Shown: in pieces, positions 11,804-24,315 of the stretch
Layout of the letters: each line of letters opens with the position of its first letter
Position numbering within the stretch: position 1 is the stretch's first letter
Origin: Beroe forskalii
Taxonomy: Eukaryota; Ctenophora; Nuda; Beroida; Beroidae
Assembly: GCA_011033025.1 (NCBI GenBank)
Contig: WFMF01000006.1
Location: forward strand, 372,001-436,000
Direction of reading: 5' to 3'
DNA length: 64,000 bases
Notes under the pieces: model-generated
What the model was told of the DNA's origin: nothing
The model's database searches: none
The model's input: the letters and a program-made list of their open reading frames with translations, nothing else
Position numbers and translations under genes: made by a program

Positions 11804-13246
11804 CATCAATTTCTAAGTGCCAGTTTTTGAATTATTCGACTTTTTCGATTTTTTGCACGGTATACATTTTTGAAAATTTTCCTTGCGTTTAAAATAAAAA
11901 CGGATTCGTTGATTTTTATGAAACTCCCCAGGAATGTTTATCAATATCTGATAAGTAAATTTGGCAAGTTTCATCAATTTCTAAGTGCCAGTTTTTGAAT
12001 TATTCGACTTTTACGATTTTTTGCACGGTATACATTTTTGATAACTTTCCTTGCGTTTAAAGGCCCCCGAACGCAAAATTTTGACTTTGGCTAATTCCAG
12101 AGATCTTAGGGCGTGAAGTACAATGTACTATATCCCACCCTCTAACTCTAATTAGTTTAGCTGCTATGAGCGATTGAAAATAGGTCGGGCAGCAGAGAAT
12201 CCATGTTTACATACCATAATTTGAATAAAAGGCTATCTTTGATGCCTCATAAGTAGACTTCTGAACAATCAATTTTGACCAACGTTTTTTTTGGTCTTTA
12301 GGTCGGAATGGTGTCTAAAAGATTAAGTGGTTGCCGAGTATGTCAAATCATTTTTACCGATCAATAATTGCATTTTGATTTACTGCTTGAATATCCGCTG
12401 TTGCCCTGGATATATTTTGTTAGAATAACATGCGACATGCACTGTAATGTGATACGTATCATCATCACGTTCGGGGAAATATCCGCTGTACTACTGGGAA
12501 AATTCTGCTGCCCTTTGAGGAATTTCGTAACTAAATTAGCTATTAGCGGCTTGGAGCATCATATAGAAACCGGATTTTCGCCCTTGTTGTTCATACTTTA
12601 CCTATAAGAACACATTCCGCCATAAAAAATGGAAAATTAAAATTTGAAATTTCATGGTCGGGGGCCTTTAAAATAAAAACGGCTCCGTTGATTTTCATAA
12701 AACTCCATAGGAATGTTTATCAATGTCTGATAAAACTTTCCTTTGCGTTTAAAATTTTGAAAATGTTCATTAAGTAAATTTTGCAAGTTTCATCAATTTC
12801 TAAGTGCCAGTTTTTGAATTATTCGACTTTTTCGATTTTTTGCACGGTATACATTTTTGAAAACTTTCCTTGCGTTTAAAATAAAAACGGCTCTGTTGAT
12901 TTTCATAAAACTGCATAGGAATGTTCATCAATGTCTAATAAGTAAATTTGGCAAGTTTCATCAATTTCTAAGTGCCAGTTTTTGAATTATTCGACTTTTT
13001 CGATTTTTTGCACGGTATACATTTTTGATAACTTTCCTTGCGGTTAAAATAAAAACGGCTCCGTTGATTTTCATAAAACTCCACAGGAATGTTTATCAAT
13101 GTCTGATAAGTAAATTTGGCAAGTTTCATCAATTTCTAAGTGCCAGTTTTTGAATTATTCGACTTCTTCGATTTTTGATTTTTTGAAAACTTTCCTTGTG
13201 TTTAAAATGAAAACGGCTCCGTTGATTTCTATAAAACTCCTCAGGG
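11804..13246. repeat. 168-bp satellite, block A (interrupted)
   Basis: About five copies of an AT-rich monomer that can be recognised by TTTCTAAGTGCCAG, TTTTTTGCACGGTATAC, CCTTGCGTTTAAAAT and AACGGCTCCGTTGATTT in fixed order. The 168-base period was read from successive GCACGGTATAC positions in block B. The element at 12061-12667 interrupts it. Some monomers are shortened, especially the last. Confidence 0.9.
12061..12667. mobile_element. TTAA-flanked element inside satellite block A
   Basis: The ends are AGGCCCCCGA and TCGGGGGCCT, flanked by TTAA at 12057-12060 and 12668-12671. The satellite reads CCTTGCGTTTAAAATAAAAA when uninterrupted, so this is a clean insertion into the single TTAA of a monomer. 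Length 607 bp; the 79-codon ORF inside is not recognised. TTAA targets are used by piggyBac and Kolobok transposons; an AGG terminus is more Kolobok-like, which is inference. Confidence 0.82.
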
Positions 13247-13336
13247 GGGGCCAAGGCTCTTTTAGGCTCTTTTAGGCACCACTTTCTAGGGCTCTTTTCA
13301 AATTTTTTCTATCCTCTGGAGCCTAAAAGAGCCCCA
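13247..13336. repeat. Short AGGCTCTTTT inverted element at the satellite border
   Basis: GGCTCTTTTAGGC occurs twice at the left, and GCCTAAAAGAGCCC closes the right side as its complement. A diverged copy at about 18253-18325 borders the left edge of satellite block B, so the same short sequence caps two arrays. Confidence 0.6.
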
Positions 13337-13679
13337 GACTAAGTTAATTGAATTTGGTCCATGCTGCGAAAACAGCAAGGTTATTTCGATACCTAGGGAA
13401 TATCAAAGCTATAAAATGTTATTCCAAACATTATATGACATAATATATTGTGATACACGAGGTTCTTCACATTCTGTCCTCAGATGGCACACTTTTCAAG
13501 CGCCTCATTGTACTTACTGTCCTACAGGTGACCTTAATGATGGCTCCTCCTAAAAAAGTTGGTGGGAAAATAAACAGCAGGAAATCTTCAAGTAGCAAAC
13601 GTTAATTTATATTCATTGATTGTAGTACAAATAATAAAATAGTTGTTTGATTTTAAAATAGTTGTTTGATTAACTCACT

Positions 13680-15643
13680 GAAAATGAAGAGGAGAAAGCT
13701 CAACAGGAAGATAGATGACTTGAATGTGAACAATCCCTCCTCTATGCTCATTCCTGGGCTTGAAAAAGAAGTCAGTCTGATATCTTAGGCAATTAAGGAC
13801 GAAATTTTTGCCCAACTAAACCAGCGGGAGTCCTATGCAGTCAGCACTATCAAGAACAACCCAAGTACTTTTTCAGCTACGCGAAAAGTATGCTAAATGC
13901 AAGTCGAGTGTTGCACCACTAAGGAAGACAATATGTGGATCCCTCAGCACAGATCCAGTGGAAAAAGCAGAGATCCTTCAATATCAATATACCAGTGTGT
14001 TCAGTGACCCAGCCAATGTGGATCCCCGAGCATGTGTAGCAGCACTAGGTGACCCGTCATCTGCAACTTTGTGTGACATTGAGTTCTCAGTCGAGGACAT
14101 GCATGCAGCTATAGGTGAGCTAGATCCTTACTCGGCAGCACCAGATGAAGATTGAAGACATCCCAGCTAAGATTCTATGCAGCTGTAAAGACACCCTCTC
14201 TCTCTCACTCTGGCTGTTATGAACCGCCCTGTTTCTATTACATCCCACTTAGTCAAGGTCTTTGAAAGGTTCATCCGCAACTTGCAAGTGAATCATCTTA
14301 AAACTAATGGGATTCTCCCGGACAGCCAACATGGTTTTAGAAAAACTATAGGAGCTGCTTGACTCAACTACTTGAACATGAGGACTACGTACTCAAGAGC
14401 CTTAACGAGGGTAAAGAGGTTGATGTCATTTATCTGGATTACAGTTAAGCTTTTGACAAGGTAGACCATCGCTTACTTCTAGCCAAATTGGAGCATTACG
14501 GCATCAAAGGCAAGCTCTTAAAGTGGATAGAAGACTTCCTATCAAACAGACGCCAAGCTGTGGTGGTTGATGGTAATAAATCACAGTTCGCTAACGTGGA
14601 AAGTGGTGTCCCTCAGGGCACTTTACTCGGGCCAATATTTTTCATTCTCTACGTGGTGGACATGATCATTAAACTGGCCTCTTCAAAACCGCTTGCTTTT
14701 GCCGATGACAGCAAGCTTCTGCACCAGATTATTACCATGTTATGCAAGGTTTTGCTTCAAAATGATCTGGATCAAGTTGTCAGTTGGTCACTGAACAACA
14801 ATATGGTGCTCCACCAGGATAAGTTCGAGGTCATGAACTTCTGCCTCAACAACTCATACCTCCTGAGAAACCTGCCCTTCACTGCAGAGCTGAGGTGGTA
14901 CACAACGCCTGACGGTAGCATTCTCCAACCAACATCATCTGTAAGAGATCTTGGTGTCCTAATATCAGATGATTGTGGCTGGACTCTGCAGATCAACAAT
15001 GTCGTCACAGACTCCTGTAAAATGGCATCGTGGGTCCTAAGGACTTTCCGGGATAGATCGGAACTAACAATGCTGACCCTTTATAAGTCCTTAGTGAGGA
15101 GCAGACTGGAGTATTGTTGCCGTCTGGGATCCTCATCTGATCAAAGACATCCAAGCAGTAGAATCAATCCAGCAATATTTCACCAAACGCATTGCTGGGA
15201 CAAAGGATATGGACTACTGGGACCGTCTGAAAAAGATGAAACTGATGTCTCTCCAGCGTAGAAGAGAACGGTACACCATAATCCATACATGGAAGATTCT
15301 GCAGGAAAAGGCCCCGAACAGCACATGTTTAGAGTTCTACAACAATGAACGTCTTGGTGTCCGAGCGAAAATTCTTCCATTCAACTACAAGGCACAGCGC
15401 TCAGTGTCTACTGCCTACGACAATTCATTTGGGGTTAAATTTGCTCGTCTTTGGAAGTTGCTTCCCAAGCAAGTCAACTCAGTTTTAAAGGAGCTTGAGG
15501 CATTCAAAGTATCCCTTGGAGACTTCCTCGCACACCGGTTACGGGTTACACAACGCCAAACAGCAAATCCTTACTCGACTGGAGCTGCGAACGAGGAGAT
15601 GGAGTACGTGGACATCACTGATCCCAGCTGCGATCCCTGCTAA
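13680..15643 (+). pseudogene. Decayed LINE (CR1/jockey-like) reverse transcriptase
   Basis: Open segments (13835-14155, 14488-15261, 15209-15643) and the broken stretch between them match the body and C-terminus of a non-LTR reverse transcriptase. HLVKVFERFI and GILPDSQHGFRK mark the fingers. Motif A reads YLDYS-stop-AFDKVDH, with TAA at 14446-14448 where Lys is expected. SGVPQGTLLGPIFFILY is motif B and FADDSK is motif C. WDRLKKMKLMSLQRRRERY is the usual C-terminal block. Further frame changes occur near 13900, 14150-14390 and 15150-15210. The endonuclease end is missing. The copy is dead. Confidence 0.85.
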
Positions 15644-16090
15644 ACCCTTCAAAATGTATCAAAAATGTATGTTTGCAGCTTGTTGCTTTGTTGCTGACCT
15701 CGCGCAATTTACTGAAATGTGGGGCTGCACAGGCAGATGCCTGCAACCTCCTTTTCATTTTAACCTTCACCTTCTAGTTTTAGTAGCTTTATATTCAGAT
15801 ATATCACACGGTTTTAACACTCATTGATCTTTTACCTCTGGCTCTATTGAACTCTTTCTCTTTTCTCTTGCTTTCCTCTAAACTGTGTTGCTCAGGAATC
15901 CGGAGTCCTGGGTGGCCCAACCTTGCAGTTGTAAGAGCTGTGAGAGGTACATGGGCCGAAACCCCTCCGTTTCTCTTAACAACTGTAGGTTAACCGCTGA
16001 TGATCCACAGTTAAGTATCTCCCGCCTCTTATGTCAATCCTTGAATTAGAAAAATTGATTACACTATTTTGTTATGTTTGTAGTATACCC
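15644..16090. other. Probable LINE 3' tail and gene-free sequence
   Basis: Pyrimidine-rich sequence follows the reverse transcriptase stop without another coding region. No poly(A) or short-repeat tail that would fix the LINE's end is evident. The next repeat begins at 16091. Confidence 0.45.
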
Positions 16091-16640
16091 ATAGCTGCCA
16101 ACCCTTGAAAATTCTTTGGGAGGGCACTTTTAGTTTTACCCCTTTTGGAGGGCAAATTATACCGTTGAATGGAGGGCAAATTTCGTAGGTATACTCTTGG
16201 AATTTATGTGGCGACCCTTTTGGACGACTCTGAGATAATGCTTATTAGGTAAATTTTCACATTTGTAGACCGTAAATTTTCAGGACTTTAGGTACATTTT
16301 TGACCTTTGAGTAGGTAAATTTTAAAATTTATTCTAGATAGTGCTTGATAGATAAATTTTCAAAATTGATCCGAGATAGTGCTTAGTAGGTAGATTTTCA
16401 AAATTGGCGACCATTTTTTGAGGGAACGACCCGAACGACTAAAAATGTGATCCGAGATAGTGCTTATTATTTGGTAAATTTTCAGAATTTTGAGTAAATT
16501 TTCAGATTCGCTCTCCAAAAAGGTGGGCAAGGTCCGAAGACCGAAAGGGAACTAGATAGTGCTTGATAGGTAAATTCTCAAAATTGATCCGAGATAGTGC
16601 TTAGTACTTTAGTAGGTAGATTTTCAAGGCTGAATCAATT
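16091..16640. repeat. Truncated second copy of the 8971-9489 MITE family
   Basis: It begins ATAGCTGCCAACCCTTGAAA and follows the 8971 element nearly base for base: GGGAGGGCAC, GGAGGGCAAATT, the GGCGACC block, then repeated CCGAGATAGTGCTTA and AGGTAAATTTTCA words. Extra copies of the inner words replace the right terminus, and no closing inverted repeat is visible. Confidence 0.75.
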
Positions 16641-17074
16641 GTAACGTCTATTGGCTCATACGCCCTTTTTGCAACCATATGGATTGGGTCAATTCTAGAA
16701 TATAGGGTCGGTCAGACCCTATATTGCCTCTGCTAATGGATAATACCTAGCATCTTGTATAGCGACCATATATATATTATATGGTTATACTTAAAAGAAC
16801 ACATGAAATTAATTGCACGAATAACATTGTACATTATACAATAGGCAACCGAAATTACTGGAGCATATACCCAAGACCTCAACAATGAACAGCACATAGT
16901 AAAATATCAGCAAATTGTGTGTGAAAATGAAATTCAAACAAAGATATTCAGCAAAATCATCGACCTTCTTAACTGTGAAATAAAGTAAGAAAGTAGAGCT
17001 TTTTTCATTTTATGGATAAGATGCCGGCAAATTAGGGATTAGGTACCAGGAAATAATGGTAATGATACTACCAG
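16641..17074. other. Gene-free interval with an 11-bp hairpin
   Basis: AATATAGGGTC (16699-16709) and GACCCTATATT (16715-16725) form a perfect hairpin with a 5-base loop. Nothing else is recognised. Confidence 0.45.
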
Positions 17075-17082
17075 ATTACCAG

Positions 17083-17967
17083 CCCTAATCAATATCATGG
17101 CGAACGAAGGTTCATATGGGGGCGACCAAATTTGAGTGGATTAATAAAAAAATTTAATTTTTTATCAATTAGTTCTTTAAAACTTAACTCTATTAACAAC
17201 AATGCATCATTCAATCAATTTTTATAATACCTAGAAAGCCAGTACCTACCTACTTGATACTTACTACTCTATATCGGAATCATCTATTGTTTAATGTGCA
17301 GCTTGTGCTAGGTGATAGCAATTCCTGTTCCTTGTCGTAATCTTATTAAGAGCGAGCTCAAGACGAACGCGTTCGCAGGTTTCATGAATCTGACCCCCCA
17401 AACGAACGAAAATGTTACTTCAACGTTGGTCGTAATTTAGTTTGAATAATATCTCCTGGTTTCATTCGATTTGGACCCTAATCGAATTAGATTTGTAGCC
17501 TCAACGCAGTGAGGAGGAGAGTATGATTGTTGCTATATCAAGATGAGTAATCCGATACGTTACTTCGAGACTTTTGAGCCAAGCAGATATAATTTTACAT
17601 AGCTGAATGATGAAATAAATGTAACGGCGATTTGCACCTATGACCTAGGAGTTAATTTGGTTCACAAGTTACAACACTTTCACGTTCAGGCGGGAAGGAG
17701 ATATTCATTGATCCGTTTCCGCTGATTGTGTTGGATTTTCACATCGAGTACTGAGTAGGTACTATAGGTACTGACATGATTGAACATAAATTATAGAGAA
17801 TAGGATTTCAGGTGCGCATTTGATGCATAGGTTTTAGATTTTGCCATGAACTTTCGATTTTAATTTGACATCATATTAACAAAATTTCTTAATTAAATTA
17901 CGTGGCCAAAATAGGGAGACCAAATTCACTTTCGGGGGCGACCAATTAATTATGATATTGATCTGGG
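17083..17967. mobile_element. hAT-like non-autonomous element, 8-bp target duplication
   Basis: ATTACCAG flanks both ends (17075-17082 and 17968-17975). The termini CCCTAATCAATATCAT and CCCAGATCAATATCAT (reverse complement of the right end) are inverted repeats with two mismatches. A second matching block, GGTCGCCCCC, lies about 30-40 bases inside each end, inverted as well. Length 885 bp, no transposase. An 8-bp duplication fits hAT (or P) elements. Confidence 0.68.
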
Positions 17968-17975
17968 ATTACCAG

Positions 17976-18330
17976 ATTACTGTTGGGCATGAAATTGGAA
18001 ATTTGGAAAAGCAACAAAGCCACAAAGGATGAAACAAAATCATTGTGGATCGTTGCTTGTCTAAACATTTTCATTGAAATTGGATTAATTTGATATCATC
18101 ACCTTCAATTCTACAGTGTTTGTGTGTGTGTGTGTGTGTACTTACGGCAAGTACACAGTACACTAATGATCAGTTAAGATTTCACAATGTACCTACTGTA
18201 CCTGATCTGTGAAGAAACATTATTCTGGGAAAACTCTGATCATTTCACACGAATGGCTCTTTTAGGCTCTTTTAGGCCCCAATTTCTAGGGCTCTTTTGA
18301 GAATTTTTCTATCCTCGGAGCCTAAACATC
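17976..18330. other. Gene-free spacer with (GT)n and an AGGCTCTTTT copy
   Basis: A short GT repeat lies at about 18119-18139. The diverged AGGCTCTTTT element (see 13247) covers about 18253-18325 and abuts satellite block B. Confidence 0.5.
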
Positions 18331-20991
18331 CCTCCTCAGGGATGTTTATCTATGTCTAATAAGTAAATTTTGCAAGTTTCATCAATTTCTAAGAGCCAGT
18401 TTTTGAATTATTCGACTTTTATGATTTTTTGCACGGTATACATTTTTGATAACTTTCCTTGCGTTTAAAATAAAAACGGCTCCGTTGATTTTCATAAAAC
18501 TCCATAGGAATGTTTATCTATGTCTAATAAGTAAATTTTGCAAGTTTCATCAATTTCTAAGAGCCAGTTTTTGAATTATTCGACTTTTATGATTTTTTGC
18601 ACGGTATACATTTTTGATAACTTTCCTTGCGTTTAAAATAAAAACGGCTCCGTTGATTTTCATAAAACTCCATAGGAATGTTTATCTATGTCTAATAAGT
18701 AAATTTTGCAAGTTTCATCAATTTCTAAGAGCCAGTTTTTGAATTATTCGACTTTTATGATTTTTTGCACGGTATACATTTTTGATAACTTTCCTTGCGT
18801 TTAAAATAAAAACGGCTCCGTTGATTTTCATAAAACTCCATAGGAATGTTTATCAATGTCTGATAAGTAAATTTTGCAAGTTTCATCAATTTCTAAGTGC
18901 CAGTTTTTGAATTATTCGACTTTTTCGATTTTTTGCACGGTATACATTTTTGAAGACTTTCCTTGCGTTTGAAATAAAAACGGCTCCGTTGATTTTCATA
19001 AAACTCCACAGGAATGTTCATCAATGTCTGATAAGTAAATTTGGCAAGTTTCATCAATTTCTAAGTGCCAGTTTTTGAATTATTCGACTTTTACGATTTT
19101 TTGCACGGTATACATTTTTGAAAACTTTCCTTGCGTTTAAAATAAAAACGGCTCCGTTGATTTTCATAAAACTCTATAGGAATGTTTATCAATGTCTGAT
19201 AAGTAAATTTGGCAAGTTTCATCAATTTCTAAGTGCCAGTTTTTGAATTAAATTTCGACTTTTTCGATTTTTGATTTTCTGAAAACTTTCCTGAAAACTT
19301 TTCTGAAAACTTTTCTGAAAACGGCTCCGTTGATTTTTATAAAACTCCGCAGGAATGTTAATCAATATCTGATAAGTAAATTTGGCGAGTTTATCAATTT
19401 CTAAGTGCCAGTTTTTGAATTATTCGACTTTTATGATTTTTTGCACGGTATACATTTTTGATAACTTTCCTTGCGTTTAAAATAAAAACGGCTCCGTTGA
19501 TTTTCATAAAACTCCATAGGAATGTTTATCAATGTCTGATAAGTAAATTTGGCAAGTTTCATCAATTTCTAAGTGCCAGTTTTTGAATTATTCGACTTTT
19601 TCGATTTTTTGCACGGTATAAATTTTTGAAAACTTTCCTTAGTTCCTTGCGTTTGAAATAAAAACGGCTCCGTTGATTTTCATAAAACTCCATAGGAATG
19701 TTTATCAATGTCTGATAAGTAAATTTGGCAAGTTTCATCAATTTCTAAGTGCCAGTTTTTGAATTATTCGACTTTTTCGATTTTTTGCACGGTATACATT
19801 TTTGAAAACTTTCCTTGCGTTTGAAATAAAAACGGCTCCGTTGATTTTCATAAAACTCCATAGGAATGTTTATCAATGTCTGATAAGTAAATTTGGCAAG
19901 TTTCATCAATTTCTAAGTGCCAGTTTTTGAATTATTCGACTTTTTCGATTTTTTTCACGGTATACATTTTTGAAAACTTTCCTTGCGTTTGAAATAAAAA
20001 CGGCTCCGTTGATTTTTATAAAACTCCCCAGGAATGTTTATCAATATCTGATAAGTAAATTTGGCAAGTTTCATCAATTTCTAAGTGCCAGTTTTTGAAT
20101 TATTCGACTTTTTACGATTTTTTTTGCACGGTATACATTTTGAAAACTTTCCTTGCGTTTAAAATAAAAACGGCTCCGTTGATTTGCATAAAACTCCATA
20201 GGAATGTTTATCAATGTCTGATAAGTAAATTTGGCAAGTTTCATCAATTTCTAAGTGCCAGTTTTTGAATTATTCGACTTTTTCGATTTTTGATTTTTTG
20301 AAAACTTTCCTTGTGTTTAAAATGAAAACGGCTCCGTTGATTTCTATAAACTCCTCAGGGATGTTTATCTATGTCTAATAAGTAAATTTGGCAAGTTTCA
20401 TCAATTTCTAAGAGCCAGTTTTTGAATTATTCGACTTTTATGATTTTTTGCACGGTATACATTTTTGATAACTTTCCTTGCGTTTAAAATAAAAACGGCT
20501 CCGTTGATTTTCATAAAACTCCATAGGAATGTTTATCAATGTCTGATAAGTAAATTTTGCAAGTTTCATCAATTTCTAAGTGCCAGTTTTTGAATTATTC
20601 GACTTTTTCGATTTTTTGCACGGTATACATTTTTGAAAACTTTCCTTGCGTTTGAAATAAAAACGGCTCCGTTGATTTTCATAAAACTCCATAGGAATGT
20701 TTATCAATGTCTGATAAGTAAATTTGGCAAGTTTCATCAATTTCTAAGTGCCAGTTTTTGAATTATTCGACTTTTTCGATTTTTTGCACCGTGTACATTT
20801 TTGAAAACTTTCCTTGCGTTTGAAATAAAAACGGCTCCGTTGATTTTTATAAAACTCCCCAGGAATGTTTATCAATATCTGATAAGTAAATTTGGCAAGT
20901 TTCATCAATTTCTAAGTGCCAGTTTTTGAATTATTCGACTTTTACGATTTTTTGCACGGTATACATTTTTGAAAACTTTCCTTGCGTTTAA
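18331..20991. repeat. 168-bp satellite, block B left part
   Basis: About 16 tandem monomers; GCACGGTATAC recurs at 18431, 18599, 18767 and 18935, giving the 168-base period. Monomers differ in diagnostic ways: TTTAAAAT or TTTGAAAT after CCTTGCG, and GTGCCAG or GAGCCAG. One near 19255-19320 has a triplicated CTGAAAACTTT. The array stops at a TTAA (20988-20991) and resumes in register at 25084. Confidence 0.93.
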
Positions 20992-21554
20992 CCCTGCTAA
21001 AACTGGCACGAGGTTGATTCCACCTCGCCCTCCTCTTCATTTGGCCATAACTTAGCTGTTACTTCACGTATGAATTATTGACACACATGTATTTTAGCAG
21101 AATTTTATCTGCTTTAAGACCATATAACTATTATTTAACTATTATCTTAAAAACATTAAGAAATTTAGTGGTTTTTAAACATAATCAGAAAACAAGAATT
21201 GCGCCTGCCGGCGCATTTCTTGTGCCCGTTGTTCCCGTATGCAGGCGCTTAATTTCCCTCTCCTATGTGCTTGATTTAACGCGCGCATGCACGTGGGCGA
21301 ATGATCGGTCCGGATGCACGTGGCAAATTCTACGCGCGCGCAATCACCACAATTCGTACAACTCTTTAAAGATTCGTTTGTTGCGCGTCGTAAACAAGGG
21401 GTTCATTTTTGTTACGCGTTACATTTTCTTTGCTGTTGATATCAAGCCGTCGCACCTTATTGTTGCATCCCGACTACTTTTGCATGAATTCAAGAGGTCA
21501 ATAAACATGAAAATAGAAATGATGGGCAGGTACCGGAATGAAAAGATTGGGTGA

Positions 21555-21793
21555 GTCTCCCATATAAACGGGAGCCTTCATTATCTATGACAATGACGTC
21601 ACTCAGAAAAATATAATTAAGCGCACCTAGCGCTTTAAGGACTATGGTTAGGGTCAGGATTAGGGTCAGGATTTGTTAGGGTTAGGGTTAGGATTAAGGT
21701 TAGGGTTTTGGTTAGGGCTATGGATAGGTTTAGGATACAGAAAAATTGACGTTTAGATCTGTGACGTCACTCAGAGCCGTTTATATCGGAGAC
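21555..21793. mobile_element. Mini-element with telomere-like TTAGGG words
   Basis: GTCTCCCATATAAACGG at the left and the complement of GTCTCCGATATAAACGG at the right bound 239 bases. Inside each end is the same word, TGACGTCACTCAGA. The centre (about 21640-21735) is a degenerate run of GTTAGGGT and GGATTAGGGTCA words, the animal telomere motif. It is nested in the TTAA element. Confidence 0.6.
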
Positions 21794-23084
21794 ATACCAA
21801 AGATTGCAGATTTGGATATAATTACGGGGATAACTTCTGTTCAAATCCTTGGACCAATCATCATGATCCATCGCCGCACTCAAATCATTAATTCATTGTC
21901 AGTTAGATGCTCAAGCTGAAAAAAGACGAAATGTTTCAAACTCCAATCGAAACCGTGAAAATCGATAAATATTTTGAATTCATTATTTTAGCGTGAAAAG
22001 ATTTGATGAAATCGATCTAGCAAGTTTCTGAGAAAGAATCAATTTCAAGGCTAGAATGACCTGAGCATTGAACCCAAATTACTGTCAGCTAACCGCAGTT
22101 TACAATTTTTCTCGATGCCACTACACCAAAAACTCAAAAATACCCTGACTTGACTGATATTATAAAGGAGCAGTTGCATGATTTCTTACGCCATTTGTGG
22201 AAATTTCTCCCCCATTTTTAGAGATTTCTCCCCCATTTTTAGAGATTTCTCCCCCACCCGGGCACTTTTCAGAATTAACAGTACGGATAAAGGTAGTATA
22301 CACAAATTCTCCCGCAATCCTCCAAAACACGATCTCTGCTAACCCTCTCATTTGCCTTTTTGTAAAACAAAAACGCAATTGGAGAGGGAAAAAATTGGCT
22401 GATATAGTGGTTTGTCCCTATTACTCTGCATCCAGAACCCGACCCGAGGTGGAATCAACCTCGCCCTCTCAGACACGCTAATTAGCTTACTTGCAAGGAG
22501 TCGTTCCGTTGCCGTAATTTTGTAGATGTGATCACAGCACGTATCATATATCATAAGTTTGTGTGTAAAACACCGCAACTCTCGCATACAGCTTACACAA
22601 ACATCGATGAGTGGATGCTTTGCAACTTGTAATCCCCATTAATTCAGGAACCAAGACATTTTACGGCTATTTTCTAATATTTATAAAAAACAAAAAATAA
22701 TGAAAATTGAATGATATTTGTGAGAATAGAATGATATCTATCGTCGTTCATTTTTTATTGAACTTTCAACATAGGACTTCTTATGCACCTCGGGCCTATG
22801 TTTTTACAGAGCACTTTAAAAAAACCGATATGCATTCTTGCATTGTAGCGCAATTTTCATTTAAACTTGTTACATGGTCGGGTGAAGAATAATAATTTAT
22901 TACGGTGCAGTGGATCTGTGCGTGATAATCTATTATAGTATTATGCACGGTAGGGCTATTGATTAGTTGATTCATATCATAATCCAAGATATTTCCTTGA
23001 GTTCGAAAATTGAAAATACCCTTATTTCAACAAGTAATAAGGTCAGCGGTCACGAGTTTCATTAGGTACGGGACAGTGGGACAC

Positions 23085-24315
23085 TGGTGGAACTAGTATG
23101 AACAGGTGCGTGACACTGGTGGGACAAGTGTGAACAGGTGCGTGACACTGGTGGAACTAGTGTGAACAGGTGCGTGACACTGGTGGAAATAGTATGAACA
23201 GGTGCGTGACACTGGTGATACTAGTGTGAACAGGTGCGTGACACTGGTGGGAATAGTGAGAACAGGTGCGTGACACTGGTGGAACTAGTATGAACAGGTG
23301 CGTGACACTGGTGGAAATAGTGTGAACAGGTGCGTGACACTGGTGGAACTAGTATGAACAGGTGCGTAACACTGGTGGAAATAGTGTAAACAGGTGCGTG
23401 ACACTGGTGGAACCAGTGTGAACAGGTGCGTGACACTGGTGGAACTAGTATGAACAGGTGCGTGACACTGGTGGAACTAGTGTGAACAGGTGCGTGACAC
23501 TGGTGGAACTAGTATGAACAGGTGCGTAACACTGGTGGAACAAGTGTGAACAGGTGCGTGACACTGGTGGAAATAGTGTGAACAGGTGCGTGACACTGGT
23601 GATACTAGTGTGAACAGGTGCGTGACATTGGTGATACTAGTGTGAACAGGTGCGTGACACTGGTGGAACTAGTGTGAACAGGTGCGTGACACTGGTGGAA
23701 CTAGTATGAACAGGTGCGTAACACTGGTGGAACAAGTGTGAACAGGTGCGTGACACTGGTGGAACTAGTGTGAACAGGTGCGTGACACTGGTGATACTAG
23801 TGTGAACAGGTGCGTGACACTGGTGATACTAGTGTGAACAGATACGTGACACTGGTGGAAATAGTGTGAACAGGTGCGTGACACTGGTGGAACTAGTATG
23901 AACAGGTGCGTGACACTGGTGGAAATAGTGTGAACAGGTGCGTGACACTGGTGGAAATAGTGAGAACAGGTGCGTGACACTGGTGGAACTAGTGTGAACA
24001 GGTGCGTGACACTGGTGATACTAGTGTGAACAGGTGCGTGACACTGGTGGAACAAGTGTGAACAGGTGCGTGACACTGGTGGAAATAGTGTGAACAGGTG
24101 CGTGACACTGGTGATACTAGTGTGAACAGGTGCGTGACACTGGTGGAAATAGTGTGAACAGGTGCGTGACACTGGTGGAACTAGTATGAACAGGTGCGTG
24201 ACACTGGTGGAAATAGTGTGAACAGGTGCGTGACACTGGTGGAAATAGTGTGAACAGGTGCGTGACACTGGTGGAAATAGTGAGAACAGGTGCGTGACAC
24301 TGGTGGAAATAGTGA
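23085..24315. repeat. 32-bp minisatellite
   Basis: About 38 copies of a 32-base unit whose core is AACAGGTGCGTGACACTGGT, followed by a variable GGAACTAGT, GGAAATAGT, GATACTAGT or GGAACAAGT segment. The variants alternate irregularly. Minus-strand frames across it (VSRTCSHYFHQCHAPVHT-type repeats) are artefacts. Confidence 0.92.

Noticed and set aside
21078..21554. 158-codon ORF inside the 4.1-kb TTAA element
   Set aside because: No transposase or other family features; several segments look like translated non-coding sequence. It may be chance.
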